Shown here in pieces: positions 42,430 to 54,180 of a DNA stretch of 64,000 bases; the stretch's first letter is position 1; every line of letters starts with the position of its first letter. Made by a program: the position numbers and the translations under genes. Source of the DNA: Symbiodinium natans (lineage: Eukaryota > Sar > Dinophyceae > Suessiales > Symbiodiniaceae); the NCBI GenBank assembly GCA_905221605.1, contig CAJNDS010000269.1, forward strand, positions 266,001-330,000, read 5' to 3'. Below the pieces are notes generated by a model. It saw nothing but the letters and a program-made list of their open reading frames with translations. It searched no databases and was not told the DNA's origin.

Positions 42430-45400
42430 CCCAGGTTCGTGAGATGCGAGTCCTTGGAGCGCATGCAGCTGTGCATGCGCCTGCAGAAACAGCAGGAGAC
42501 CGGATGCTGCTCAGAACCCTGAATGGATTTAGGGTTTAGGGTGTAGGGTTTAGGGTTTAAGGGTTTAGGGCTTGGGGTCCCGAACCTGAAACCCGAAACC
42601 CGTGGTGAAGAGATCTTTGGATGAGGAGATGCTGGAGCAGCTGTCGGAAGGTGTCATGCCCACGCCTAAGAGAGTTTCACACGTGGGCACCGGAGCTCGT
42701 GGATCCATGGGCCCCTTCCGTAGACCCTGCCTTCACGATTGAGGCCCTTGAAGAGTGATGCAGTGGGCCCAGCACACCGCCGCCACCAGCCGCGGGATGA
42801 GCATGAAGGGTCGGCCCTCCGATGGTGCGTCGCTGCAGGGCGCTTCCGGCGGCTCCCTGCTTTCCGAAGACTTGATCGTGGGAGAAGGCGCTCACGCGTG
42901 CAGTACTGGGTGAGTTCGGTAGTCGGCTTGGAAATTCCTGGGGCTTTCGCGCCTCGGGTTCCTTGAAGTATGCTCAGAGGGCATGGAGGGCATGATTGCC
43001 GTGGTGTCAAGGGCCGTGTTGCAGTGAGCCTGATACATCATCTTCGCACCAGGTCCATGGCACAATTCGATCGTGGCGGAGGCCATGGATGCAACAACAA
43101 CGGTGCCGAGATTTTGTGGGCATGTGTGCGCTGGTCTGTCTCAGGTGGATGCGTTGAAGCTCTCAATGCAGCATCTCTCCCAAGACATCAAGGAGTTGCA
43201 GGACGGCACGGCGCGAGAAGCGATATACTCACTGCATCCGGACATGACCTGCGTAGCGGTGATGTGAGCGATCGCTTGCAGGAGTGTTTCGATGTCAGGC
43301 CTGCTGAACACGTCGCAGATGCATGCACTCTGGGACCTGCCTTACGAACACGAAGCCCACTTCATTGGCAGCTTATGTTTATAAACAAGGGCACCTTGGG
43401 GGATTCTTAGCCCGTCAACGAAAAGGGTTTGGGTTCTTCAGTTAGTTTCAACCCTAAACCCTAAGCCCCATGAACGGAAGTTTTTCGCTTTCAGTGGTCG
43501 GCTGCGTCAGGCCCCGCACGGGAAGCCTCGTGCCGGGCGTCCCAGGGCCTTCGTGGGCGTTGGGGGGCAAGCGCTTGCTCAACTCCTCAAAAAGACTCAA
43601 CTAAGGGTTGAGAGGTTTAGGGAGGGTTTGGGGTCCCCTAAACCCTAAGACCCTAAACTCCAAACCCATGGTTTGGGGAAGATTCCTCACTTTCAGGCTC
43701 GCTGGGGTAGGTTTGAGTCCCTTCCCTCGGCATCCCGAGGCTTAAATCCGGTGGCTGCCAGGCAGACTGATGTTTGCTGTGCTCTCGAGCATAGGGTCTA
43801 TTTTTGGAGGTTCATGGTACTTACTAAACAATTACAACCGTACTTATAACTGCACTGATAACCATATTAGGGTAAACTTAAGGGACTTATTAGTGGGTTA
43901 TAAGTACAGTCATATTGGATGACTAAGTACCATGCACCTCCGGTGTAGGGTTCACGCCCGTGTGGCGTTCCCGACAGTAAAGTCCTCAGTACCCAGGGTC
44001 CCACTTCAGAGAACGGCTTATGTAACATTCCTGATTCTTAAAAAGGGGTTTCCCCAACAGTAAGGGAAGCTATTTTGCGGGGGTCCTCTGCAGAAGGGTC
44101 ATAGGTTTTGGGGGGTATGTCCGGGGCACCCCCTGTTCTGAGAACTACCCAGATGGGACGTGCAGATGCTCCTCGGTGTCGTTTGCCTCGGCAGGCAGTC
44201 GATGAGTTTGTGGATGATGGCCGCTTTGTGCACAGCTCAGCCAGGCGAAGATCTTCCATTGGTTGGTTGCCTCTATGGCCAGACTGTAGATGCCGCAACC
44301 ATCCTCGACGCCCTAAACCCTAAACCCTAAACCCTAAACCCGAAACCCGAAACCCTAAACCCTAAACCCTGAACCCTAAACCCTGAACCCTAACCCCTAA
44401 CCCCTAACCCCTAAACCCTAAACTCCTAAGCCTGAGCCCTCCTTGGCCCGCCCAAGCCCTCCCCAGCTACAAAATTTTCGCCGAGGTGCAAAATGACCTG
44501 GACCGCTCTCCCTGCAAGGCCAGCGCTGGCACTGGGGTTTAGGGTTTAGGGTTTAGGGTTTAGGGTTTGTGGTTAGAGAATGTCCAGGGTTTATGTAGGG
44601 AGGTAGGTAAAGGACGATGTGCGTTGCAGAGGTCTTGCGTGATCTGCGGCTTTTGGGGGGGGGGGGGGGGGGTGTGTCGCTGGCCTCCCTAAACCCTAAC
44701 CCTAAACCCTAAACCCTGAACCCTAAACCCTAAACCCTAAACCCTAAGCCGGGAAGATACAACGTGGGGGTGTGGAGGGGGGTCGGCCCATTTCTTAACC
44801 CCCTCCGGACTCCAGCCCAACCCTAAACCTTAAGCCCTCAACCTAACACCCTAAAACCCTAAGCCCCCAAACCCCTAAGCCCAAATCGAAGCGGAGGCCC
44901 CCAGTGAGGAGGGATCCTTCGGCGTTGCGCCCTGAGGAGGTGAAGATGGCCCAGCTAGGTTAGGTCGTCCCACATTGGGGTTTAGGGTTTAGGGTTTAGG
45001 GTTTAGGGTGAGTACTTATGGGCCAGTTAGAGCTATGTGTTGAATCTCAGGTAAACCATGTTTTTGGGGACGTAGCTGGGATCATAGGTGTAGCTGTCGT
45101 TGAGATGTAAGTACGCTGAACCTGCCAATGCAGGTTTGCAGCTGATGATTCTGGGTGTGTGTGTGTGTGTGTGTGAGTACTCGTGTACCCTAAACCCTAA
45201 ACCCTAAACCCTAAACCCTAAACCCTAAACCCTAAACCCTAAACCCTAAACCCTAAACCCTAAACCCTAAACCCTAAACCCTAAACCCTAAACCCCTAAC
45301 CCTAAACCCTAAACCCCAAAAAAACATTCAATCATCCCGCGTCTTGTCCGTGAAGCAGACGTGGTCAGCGGAAGTGTGCAGCTTCTGCTGCTACTGTACT

Positions 45401-48400
45401 CTGCTTGTTAGCTACAACCCAGTTCGAAGCCCCTGCGACGAGGATATTCGGGTTCTAACTACATCTAGAAATAAGCCCTCAACCTTAAGTTGGAGTCGTT
45501 TTTGATTTTGAAGGAATGGAAGCTTGCGCTACTTGAAGGTTCATTGGTGCCCATATCCCAACTACCCCGAAACCCTAAGCCCTGAACCCTCAACCCCAAA
45601 CCCTAAACCCTGAAACCTAAACCCCTAAGCCCCCTTCATAGCTGGGTATTTCCCAACATAGGGAGTCCCTAAAACCTTTTTCTGAGGGAAGCACTCACAG
45701 GCCTCTGATGCCCAGGGCTAACGGTGCAAGTGCAACTGGGCCCGAAGCACCCACAAACCTCCGAGCAAGACCTGAGCCCTTAACCCTGAACCCTAAACCC
45801 TAAACCTTAAACCCTGAACCCGAAACCCTAAACCCTAAACCCTAAACCCTAAGCCAAAGCCTCTTTGCAGCTCCCGGTGGGGCCGAGGGTGGGCTGAACT
45901 TCGAGCCGGCCCTGGACCTACAGTGGCTGGAGGAGCGATTCGAGGCCCCGGCGGGGGGGGGGGGGGGGGTCGGAAAGGCTGAGCTTGTGGCGTAGGGTTT
46001 CCGGTTTAGGGTTTAGGGTTTAGGGCGCGGGTTTAGGGTTCAGGGTTTAGGGTTCAGGGTTTAGGGTTTAGGGTTTAGGGTTCAGGGTTTAGGGTTTAGG
46101 GTTCAGGGTTCAGGGCTTAGTATGTTGCATGGTTTCGGGTTGCTTCGGCTTTGCAGATGTCGAGCGGGAGGCCGAAGGGGGGACTGTAGGATGCTTGCCG
46201 TCACCGAGGCGCTACGAGTTCCTGGCCAGGTAGACTTTTTAGGGTTTAGGGTTTAGGGTTTAGGGTTTAGGGTTTAGGGTTGAAGACTCCCTGCCTTGAC
46301 GTGCGCGAAGTTCCCTCTGCACCCTCAGCTCCTCATCTCCCAACTTCCAAACCCTGAGCCCCACCCGAAACCCTAAACTCCTGAACGCCTAAATTCCCTA
46401 AACCCCCCCCGCTCAACCCTAACACCCCCTAGAGACTCCGAGACTCCCAAACCCTAAACCCTAAACCCTAAACCCTAAACCCTAAACCCTAAACCCTAAA
46501 CCCTAAACCCTAAGCCCTAAGCCCTAAGCCCTAAGCCCTAAGCCCTAAACCCTACATACCCCGCGTCCAGGACGTGCAGAACCAGTGCGCTGCTGACCTC
46601 ACCAGCGTGGAGCAGCGGCTCGTGGATGAGTTCACAAGCCTGAAGGTGGGAAAGGGGTGAAGGGGGGAGGGTTTAGGGTTTCGGGTTTAGGGTTTAGGGT
46701 GGGAAGGGGGGGGGGGTATCGAAGAGGGGCTTTAGGGTTTAGGGTTTAGGGGGGCTTAGGGCTTCGGTTCTAGGATGGGAGGTTTATAGGGCCTAGGCTG
46801 GGGGAAAGTAGGGTCCACAGGGGTTGAGGTGTAGGGTGTAGGGTGTAGGGTGTAGGGTGTAGGGTTTGGGTGTTTTGGGGACTTCGAGGAGGTGGAAACG
46901 CCTTTGGGGATTCATGGGTGCTTACCGCCCAAGTAGAACTATACTAGGGGGCCTGACACGTGTCTGAACAAGTCATCGTCGTGCATGGCAGGGCTTCGTG
47001 GATGCGCGAAGCTGAGTCCAACCAGAGCCTGTAGATGGCTGCCGGACACCGTGGGTCATGTCAGCTGCCAGGATGGTTGGGTGACTTAGAGTGTGATTTC
47101 GCCGCAGCTTCTTGGCTCATGGGCAGCTTTCCTTCGGGCCGTGTGAGCCTGTCGCCCCGCTTTCATGACCTCACTGCTGGCCGTCCGCCGTGACTTGGCG
47201 GCATTGGCGGCATGAAGGGACGTGCAGTCACCTCTCTCTTTGGGTGGTCACCGGGTAGTCTCTCTTCCCCCCAGGTTGAGGATTCCACTCGCAGAGCGAC
47301 GTGGTATCCAACTCAAGCAGCTTGAAGACCTTCTGCGATGTCTGGAGCAGGTGGCAGCTGAGTCAGGTGGCCACCGGACAGCAAGCAGCCACAACAACTC
47401 GTAGAAACGGCCACCTGCCCCTGTGTGTGAGAGAGACTGAGAGAGAGAGACTGAAATCAGAATTGCTCGCAAGCGGCAGTGGGCGCCACGAAGGCTTGAA
47501 GTGGAGAAAGGCGCAGGCGGCAATCGATGCGGCTGATGTAAATCTTTATGATCTTTGCGACGGTCTGATCAAGCCGTTGACATTAAGATCGAGGCGGGGC
47601 GCCCCGTGTAGCTGAGGGACCCTAAACCCTAAACCCTAAACCCTAAACCCTAAACCCTAAACCCTAAACCCTAAACCCTAAACCCCAAACCCTAAACCCT
47701 AAACCCTAAACCCTAAACCCTAAACCCTAAACCCTAAACTGTCGGAAGGCTGTGACGGTCAGCTGCAGGCGTTTATATGCTGCCAGGTGCAGCTATGTGG
47801 AGGCCGTGGCAGAGTCTGAAGACAAGCAGGCCGGCCACGCACGGAATGCCTTCGAGCCGTTGAAACTGCAAGATGTAACATGTTAGTGTGTTAATATATA
47901 TATATATATATATAATATACATATAGTATAATCTGTCTAGAAATATGTATATATATATATACATATATATAAAAGATAGAGTATATCGTATAGTAATCGC
48001 AAGCACAGTAGTAAATGAAGCCCTAAGCCGCTTTGAGCTCGTGACAGGTTCCCTCCTTCTTCGTGAGCCATTGGTGGGGTCACCGGGCTAGGCAGCCTCC
48101 CGAAACCTTGAACCCACGGCGCGTTGCGCAATCGTCCGCATATCGGTTTGAACAACCCCCTGAACCCTCAGGCGAGCCCGTGGCATCGTTTGTGGCTGCG
48201 GCCCGGAATCATGGGCTGGTCCGGGGGCGCTCTTGCGAAGATGCGCGCCATGGCATGTCGTTGAATGTGGGGTTCGGAGTTTTGGGGTTCCTGTAGGGGT
48301 CTTAGCAGAGCAAAGTGCACCGTGAGCCGTGTGCTGCGTCAGGTATTGGGTCTGTGCGTATGCCAACAACCAGCACGACGCGTTGGCAGTACCTTCTCCC

Positions 48401-49912
48401 AAGCTAAGGGCCCCTTAATGAACCCCCCCCAACTGCTTTTAATGTTTCCCCCAACCCCCCTCAGAAAGCTTCCAACGTGTGCTTTGCTTGCAGTGCTCGC
48501 GAGCCCCTTCTGCTGTGAGGAAATTGGCAGCAATCCAAAAGAGTCGCCCTTTTTCAGAGCCTTGCGGCTGGTGGATGGTGTTCTGCTGATTCTCGATGGG
48601 CTGGGGCCTGCCACTCCTTTCAGGCCCTGACTTCTTGGGAGCCCCCTGCCTCTCCTCGCTTGCGACGTAGTGACTTGAGACAGCTGCTGGCTTGGCTCGG
48701 GCAGGCGCATGTGGTGCTGCTTTGAGAAGAGCCTGGTGGTCTCGTCCTTCGGGCGTGACAGGCCAAGAGCACCTGAGGGGCGTCTGCCTGAACAACCCCT
48801 TTTTGACTCTTCCGTTCCCCGATGCAGGGACCGCCACCTGCTGCTGGACGTGGCCTGCACGCATGAAGGCAAGCCGGAGTTGCTGACGGACGGGCTGACG
48901 GCTGAGGAGGCACGCCCTTGGAAGCCCTCGGATGCAATGGCCACGGGGGATATGGACATATGGTGAGTTCTCGAAAGTATGGTCCCTTCTTTGGAGTGCC
49001 CTAAATATTAGGGGCCGCCTTGTAGTAGCAACCCCAAAAAAGACCATAAATTCAGAGAAGCGACCACATGGATGCACAGTGGACATGACGTGGATGTCCG
49101 GCGGTGGTCTGCGTGGTCGCGCCGTCTCTTGCCTTACTGTTGGCTAGCAGGGAATGAGGGAAGTAGGGCCCTATATATAGTATATATATATATACCCTTT
49201 TAAGGGATTACACAGGGGTACCTCATAACCCCCATTCCCCACTAGCCAACAGTAAGTTGCAGGCGCGCATGGAGGAGGCCCACCGGAAAGTGGCAGCGAA
49301 CTCCTCCGGCTGGCTGGCCAAGTCTCAGCGAGCCTGGGGCTTGCAAAGGGTTTAGGGTTTAGGGTTTAGGGTTTAGGGTTTAGGGTTAACAGGTTCAGGG
49401 TGCAAGGCGCCCCCCCCACCTAAGTCCCGCAACCTGGTTCACAAGGGGGCCACAAGCTCCGAGCAGTCACAACCCTAAACCCTAAACCCTCAAGCCGAAA
49501 CCCTAAACCCCAAACCCGAAACCTTGTAAAGACTCATGAACCTCCGAGGAGAGGGAACCTTTCCAGTCCAGCTCCTCCAGGAGGCCAGGTCGTGCGAAGT
49601 CGGGTTTCGGGTGTGCGCTGTGCGCCCCCCCCGAAGTTCTGGGGGAGGATTGCCCCTCCCCTCCCCGCCAGCTCTTACCCGCCACAATACCTCTGAGCAG
49701 CACCGCCCAGGGCTTTCAAATCTGCATCCAGAAGGCCAGCGCCAGCCGCGAGGAAGATCGCCGGCGGATCCTGAATGTCATTGCTGGCAAGCCGGATGGT
49801 GAGCTGGACACACCGCCTGAGCCCGAGCATTCGGCCTACCAAGCGGTGGACCGCAGCCTCCGGGGCCTCTTTGCGGTGGCCACTTGGAGGACCGCGGTCG
49901 AGCAGGCCTGGG
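42430..49912 (+). CDS. probable coiled-coil gene(s), scattered exon-like segments
   Basis: Exon-like pieces on the + strand, mostly bounded by AG acceptors: ~42436-42505 (ESLERMQLCMRLQKQQETG), ~42603-42655 (VVKRSLDEEMLEQLSEGV), ~43142-43215 (QVDALKLSMQHLSQDIKELQ), ~44190-44240 (AVDEFVDDGRFVHSSAR), ~44466-44530 (YKIFAEVQNDLDRSP), ~45872-45950 (LNFEPALDLQWLEERFEAP), ~46157-46228 (DVEREAEGGTVG), ~46568-46648 (DVQNQCAADLTSVEQRLVDE), ~48825-48925 (LLLDVACTHEGKPELLTDGL), ~49258-49340 (QARMEEAHRKVAANSSGWLA) and ~49693-49912 (SASREEDRRRILNVIAGKPD, later RSLRGLFAVATWRTAVEQ). Heptad-like, charged, helical composition suggests coiled coil. I cannot show that they form a single gene, and I do not recognise a family. 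Introns are filled with telomere-like arrays. Confidence 0.35.
43806..43941. repeat. 136-bp palindromic MITE-like element
   Basis: GGAGGTTCATGGTACTTA at the left and TAAGTACCATGCACCTCC at the right are inverted repeats with 17 of 18 matching. The match continues inwards imperfectly (CCGTACTTATAAC against GGTTATAAGTACAG), so the whole element can fold as a hairpin. No clear target-site duplication and no internal coding. Confidence 0.8.
44308..44423. repeat. CCCTAAA array with CCCGAAA and CCCTGAA variants
   Basis: About 16 units, mixed variants. Confidence 0.9.
44535..44571. repeat. TTTAGGG array on donor side of an exon-like segment
   Basis: Starts right after GGCACTGG at the end of the segment at 44466-44530. 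Confidence 0.85.
44686..44750. repeat. CCCTAAA array
   Basis: About nine units, preceded by a G homopolymer at 44656-44672. Confidence 0.9.
44978..45009. repeat. TTTAGGG array
   Basis: Four to five units. Confidence 0.85.
45186..45318. repeat. CCCTAAA array
   Basis: About 18 units, almost perfect, preceded by a (GT)n tract at 45152-45175. Confidence 0.92.
45779..45854. repeat. CCCTAAA array on acceptor side of an exon-like segment
   Basis: About ten units ending 18 bases before the acceptor CTTTGCAG of the exon-like piece at 45872. Confidence 0.88.
45992..46119. repeat. TTTAGGG/TTCAGGG array on donor side
   Basis: About 17 units with interleaved TTCAGGG variants, following the exon-like piece ending near 45950 and a G homopolymer (45951-45968). 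Confidence 0.9.
46237..46284. repeat. TTTAGGG array on donor side
   Basis: Seven units, beginning about ten bases after the exon-like piece 46157-46228. Confidence 0.9.
46448..46555. repeat. CCCTAAA then CCCTAAG array on acceptor side
   Basis: About nine CCCTAAA units switching to six CCCTAAG units, ending about 13 bases before the exon-like piece at 46568. Confidence 0.92.
46820..46868. repeat. TGTAGGG variant array
   Basis: Five to six GTGTAGG units, another one-base variant of the telomeric unit. Confidence 0.85.
47619..47740. repeat. CCCTAAA array
   Basis: About 17 units. Confidence 0.93.
47890..47975. repeat. (TA)n microsatellites
   Basis: Two TA/ATAC tracts around 47895-47925 and 47945-47972. 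Confidence 0.85.
48966..49059. repeat. introner-like inverted-repeat element
   Basis: TTCTCGAAAGTATGGTC at the left and GACCATAAATTCAGAGAA at the right are imperfect inverted repeats about 94 bases apart, immediately after an exon-like piece ending TATGGTGAG. Confidence 0.6.
49133..49256. repeat. 124-bp palindromic element with perfect 15-bp ends
   Basis: CTTACTGTTGGCTAG (49133-49147) and CTAGCCAACAGTAAG (49242-49256) are perfect inverted repeats; GGGAATGAGGG/CCCCCATTCCCC extends them. The interior has a TATATA tract. It ends directly next to the exon-like piece at 49258. Confidence 0.8.
49347..49387. repeat. TTTAGGG array on donor side
   Basis: Six units directly after GGCTTGCAAAG, the end of the exon-like piece at 49258-49340. 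Confidence 0.9.
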
Positions 49913-49915
49913 CCG

Positions 49916-49967
49916 GGGGTTTAGGGTTTAGGGTTTTAGGGTTTAGGGTTTAGGGTCTAGGGTTTGG
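49916..49967. repeat. TTTAGGG array on donor side
   Basis: Seven units directly after the exon-like piece ending GCCTGGGCCGG near 49912. Confidence 0.9.
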
Positions 49968-50698
49968 GGGGGGGGGATCGTGGGGACCTATGCCAGCAGT
50001 ACCCTTGTTTGAGATTCGACAGTCCGAGGCCAGAGAGGGTCTCTAGAGAATATCGACTGAACGAAGATTGTACATGGTGCAATCTCCCGTACTTGCTCGG
50101 GCGGAATAGCTCAATCTTTGTTTCTCGCACAAACAGGTCTTTTTGCAAGCTTCCTGAAGTTCATCATGGCAGGAAGAATCTTCAGGATGTTTCCACCTGT
50201 AACGCGCGCATGGTAGCCATGCGCTCTACTTTGACCGCAAGTCTCTGTGGTGGGAGAGCCTAACCTACGCGCTCGGGGCAAAACCTGCGCGGACCAGGCC
50301 GATGGCGCGTTTTCCATGCAAACTCCTTTTTAAACATGATTTCGAAGCTCGTCTTGTCGTAATGATGATCTAGATTTTCCGGAACTCTCCGACAACAAGT
50401 TGCATGCCAAAGAAGGAGAAGCCGAGGGTCCAACCTGCAGAAGGCCCTGATTTGACAGTCTTCTCTGGTCTCTAAATCATACTTGCGCAACGCGCTTGCT
50501 TTGATTTACCATGCGACGGCGTTCTTTCTTCACAGCCAACGAACGCCTGATGATCCTCTAGCTGTCTTACTCGCCTCCAAAAATCAGCTTTTGGAATCGT
50601 ATTCGTGGCAAATCCGCACAGCAAACGGTTTTCAACTTGGGTCTGCTTCGATTCCTCCTGTTTGGGGTCTTCGCTGATAATTAGGGTTTTTTTGAACT
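49968..50698. other. no gene recognised
   Basis: Unique sequence with short frames on both strands; nothing supported. Confidence 0.35.
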
Positions 50699-50854
50699 TG
50701 AACCCTAAACCCTAAACCCTAAACCCTAGACCCTAGACCCTAAACCCTAAACCCTAAACCCTGGACCCTAAACCCTAAACCCTAAACCCTAAACCCTAAA
50801 CCCTAAACCCTAAACCCTAAACCCTAAACCCTAAACCCTAAACCCTAAACCTTA
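50699..50854. repeat. CCCTAAA array
   Basis: About 22 units with CCCTAGA and CCCTGGA variants near the left end. Confidence 0.93.
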
Positions 50855-51113
50855 ACAAAAAACAAGCCCTGAATCCCCAAGCCCGAGCAGGGGAGGCAGA
50901 TCTCCGAGCAGCCTCACGGGCTTCCGCTCGCGTCCGCGCTGCGGGACAGCGGCCGAAGTGAGCTGACGTTCCCTGGGTCATTGTTGAACAATTTGAGCAT
51001 CATTGCAGTGTTTTTTTGACTATTTTAAGCCCAATAAGGAACATTTCTGCATTTTTGTAGGACTATTTAAGCCCAATAAAGAATATAACTTTCTAAAAAT
51101 TACCCCAGCAATG

Positions 51114-53736
51114 GTGCAGGTTCCACTTCTCCCGATGCCACCAGTTCTCTGACGAGGGCCTTGCGCAAGTCGTCGAGAGCCTCCCACAGGAACTGAGGAT
51201 GTTGTCGCTGCAGTTGGAGGCGTGTCAGGCACTCTCCCCAGCTGCCCTGATGTCCCTGGGCCGGGGATTGCAGACGCTCGTCGGCATGTGCTGCGGTGGC
51301 TTCGGCCGATGGTTGCCCATCTTCGTCGTAGCTGCTCCAAGCACGCAGCCAAGGACCCTTACCGCGTGTAACAGCCTGGACTTAAACTTGAGCTTCACTG
51401 GTATTTGCTCATGGGAGTCCTTGGCTGGCCTATCCGCCGGTCTCCGGCAAATGCCTCAGCTTCAAGTCTTGGTCCTGGAAATGGAGGCGCGCTGTCAATT
51501 AGGGTTTAGGGTTTAGGGTTTAGGGTTCTTCAGTGTAAGCCTCTACGCATCATGCGCCACCAGCTCATGATTCCACCAGCTTCATTCCATATTCCACCTG
51601 CCTGAGCAGGGTTTGGATCTCGCAAGTTTGCGTAGAACAATATGACAATCTAACAATACAACAATGTAAGGATACGATAATGGGACAATATGCCAATCTG
51701 ATAGTATGACAACAGTACCCTACAACAGTATAGCATTATTCCGATGTCAATTCAACAGGATAACGGAGTGACCATATGGCAATAGAACATTAGGATTGCG
51801 TAGCACTATAGCAAGATAACAATATAACACTATGACAGTATAACAATATAGCAATACAGCAGTATGACAATACGACAGTATAACATTATAACAACAGAGC
51901 AAAACAACAACACCACCATAGCACAATATAAAGAATATAGCAGTTTCACAATAAAAACAGTTTCACAACATAGCAACATGCCGATATACCCAAGTAGCAA
52001 GCTTACAACAATTCTATATTCTGTGTCTTCATGCACTGACAGGGCTGCACGGGCATGACGTCCCTGGATGCACTGACCGCGTGCTTGCCATCGCTTCAGG
52101 CAAGTCTCCTACGTTGGCTTGGTTGCAGTACATGTTTGCTGTAGTTAGCCAGCAGCTAGCGATGGTAGATCGCAAGCAGGGGAGATCCCTCCGAAAGCTG
52201 CTTACACACTGCCCTGGACCCGAAACCCTAAATCCCGAAGTGAAGCATCTTTTTGCATCCCGCTTGGTTTCCTCAAACGGGGGAGGCCTTAAGATGCTTG
52301 CGCCTGGGCTGCGCGCGCCTGAAGCTTCACGGACTAGGCAAGCCCTATTGTATTTGTCGATGTATTGCATATGAGCAGCCTGTATGTGAATATGTTATCG
52401 CATTATGCGATTGTTAGAAATTATACTCTTGTACATTCTTGTACTATCATATCATGAAATATTTTTTCGTTTTCTTAGCATTAGACTGTACATCGTCAGA
52501 CAATTTGTAGTTACATTGCCTTTATAGTAATGTGCGATTACACCATTATACTGCGAAAACGTGTATGGTTCCTACTATACGAATAGACTAATATACCATT
52601 ATACGATTATACTGTTATACGGTGAAACTGTTAGACTATTATGCTACTATGCAATTATATTGTTATACTATTGTACCATTTTCTTTTAAACGATGATACT
52701 AGTACTATTCTACCATTATGCTAGTATACGATAATTACCATTTATACTATTATGCGATTCTATTCTACTATTATTCGACCATACTATTATACAATTTTCC
52801 ATTAAACGATTGTACTATTCTACTATTATACTATTATACGATTATACTATTTTACCATTATACTATTTTATTATACTATTCTACAATTATAGTATTCTAC
52901 GATCATACGATTCTACTATTATAGCATCATATTACAATCCAAGTACACTATTCTACTAGTATACTATTGTACTGTATACTATTATACGATTATACGACTA
53001 CGCCATTGTACTACTATACCATGTACTCTTGCACTAGTGTACTGTTGTCCGATTTCACGGTCAGATTGTTTTCTCGTTATAGTTGGAATATCCAATCTTC
53101 TGCTTTCATACTCAGAAGCTTCTTGCTTCAGACTTTAGGAAGCGGCAGCTCGCAGGTGACCTGGGCGAGAAGCTGGCCCAGTGCCCGCTGCAGGAGCTGC
53201 GACTCGACTTCAGCGGGTGTGGCGACTTAGAAAGCCTGGACACCCTCGCGGCCCTGGAGATTGGGTCCATGAGTCGGGTGGACTGGTGCTTCCCGAGATG
53301 TACAGCCCTGATGGTCCGCGATGACTTCTGGAAAGCCTTGCATCTGAAGTCCTTGCATTCCTTGCGTGGCTTGAGCCACTTGAGCCTGAACTTTGCTCAC
53401 TGCTTGGGTCTGCAGGAGGTGCCCTGGTGGGAATTGGGCTGGGGGATCCCATACTAAGTTGACATCTGCAACAGCCGCAACACCCCAATGAGCTCTCCCC
53501 CCTCTATGCACCGTGCCGTCTCGGAGGTGACGTCTCTTGGACTGGCGCTCGAAGGTACGGAGCTTGCGACCTTCAAGGTGAACTTCCACTACTGCAGCGC
53601 CCTGGCCCAACACCTGCAGTGGTCCTTCCTGACGGTTCCGGCCTTCCAGGAAGCCCTTGCCAAGGGCGGCCAGGCAAAGAGTCGGGATCTTTGGCAAAAA
53701 GAGAACCCGCAACGCCGTCGTGAGAGTGTAGCCTAG
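51114..53736 (+). CDS. leucine-rich-repeat-like protein, scattered exons
   Basis: Exon-like pieces share a Leu-rich repeat pattern: ~51118-51235 (FHFSRCHQFSDEGLAQVVES, then LRMLSLQLEACQALSP); ~51372-51490 (LDLNLSFTG, SAGLRQMPQLQVLVLEME); ~52042-52100 (CTGMTSLDALTACLPSLQ); ~53155-53415 (PLQELRLDFSGCGDLESLDT, then GLSHLSLNFAHCLGLQ); and ~53540-53700 (LATFKVNFHYCSALAQ). The recurring L-x-x-L-x-L-x-F-x-x-C-x-x-L pattern with a conserved Cys, in units of about 25 residues, is an LRR-type solenoid. Such proteins usually act in protein binding; the partner is unknown. The introns include long decayed AT-rich repeats. Start, end and exon count are unresolved. Confidence 0.5.
51635..51995. repeat. decayed ACAATATGA/ACAATATAAC repeat
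   Basis: About 360 bases of irregular 8-10 base units around CAATA, GACAGTATAAC, TAGCA; within an intron of the LRR-like gene. Confidence 0.75.
52540..53045. repeat. decayed TACTATTATACGAT repeat
   Basis: About 500 bases of irregular units such as TATACTATTATACGATTA; composition resembles the reverse complement of the 51635-51995 repeat. Confidence 0.75.
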
Positions 53737-53794
53737 CGCTGGGCTGTGAAGCAGTGTGGAAGCCCTGAGAAATGTTCACCCCTCAATCCCTGCA

Positions 53795-53883
53795 AGGGCC
53801 GCACCTGCGTCCGCGACCCGGCGGGCAAGTTCCAGGTTCGGGTCGAGGACTCGGAGGAAGAGGAGGAAGAGGACGGCCGCTGA
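53795..53883 (+). CDS. possible 3' terminal exon, acidic tail
   Basis: A frame reading GRTCVRDPAGKFQVRVEDSE, then a run of Glu, and ending DGR before a TGA at 53881-53883. It could be the last exon of the LRR-like gene or of another gene. Followed by unassigned frames. Confidence 0.3.
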
Positions 53884-54107
53884 GTTACGCCGCGCCAGAT
53901 CGCTCTGGGACGCAGGTGCTCCATTGTGGCGCGCCGGGGACCCGCAAGAGATCGCACGTCCAGGAGGGATGTCCAAGACTGGCCCGAGATCTTTAAGAAG
54001 GAGGAGGGCCAAGATCCAGAAAGCGGGCATTGCTATTACGCTGCAGCTCTGACAACGACAACCTGGCGCAGTGAGGAGAAGCCACCATGGGCCCCCAGGT
54101 TCTCTGA

Positions 54108-54180
54108 ACACCTGGGGGTTTCCGAAAAGAGGGGCACCCCTTTTTTCGGAGCAGTTTGCGGGCATATTTGGGTACCCCAT
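54108..54180. repeat. introner-like element, partial
   Basis: GGGGGTTTCCGAAAAGAGGG then CCCCTTTTTTCGG: an inner hairpin with the same left end as the element in UvrD intron 1. Confidence 0.45.
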
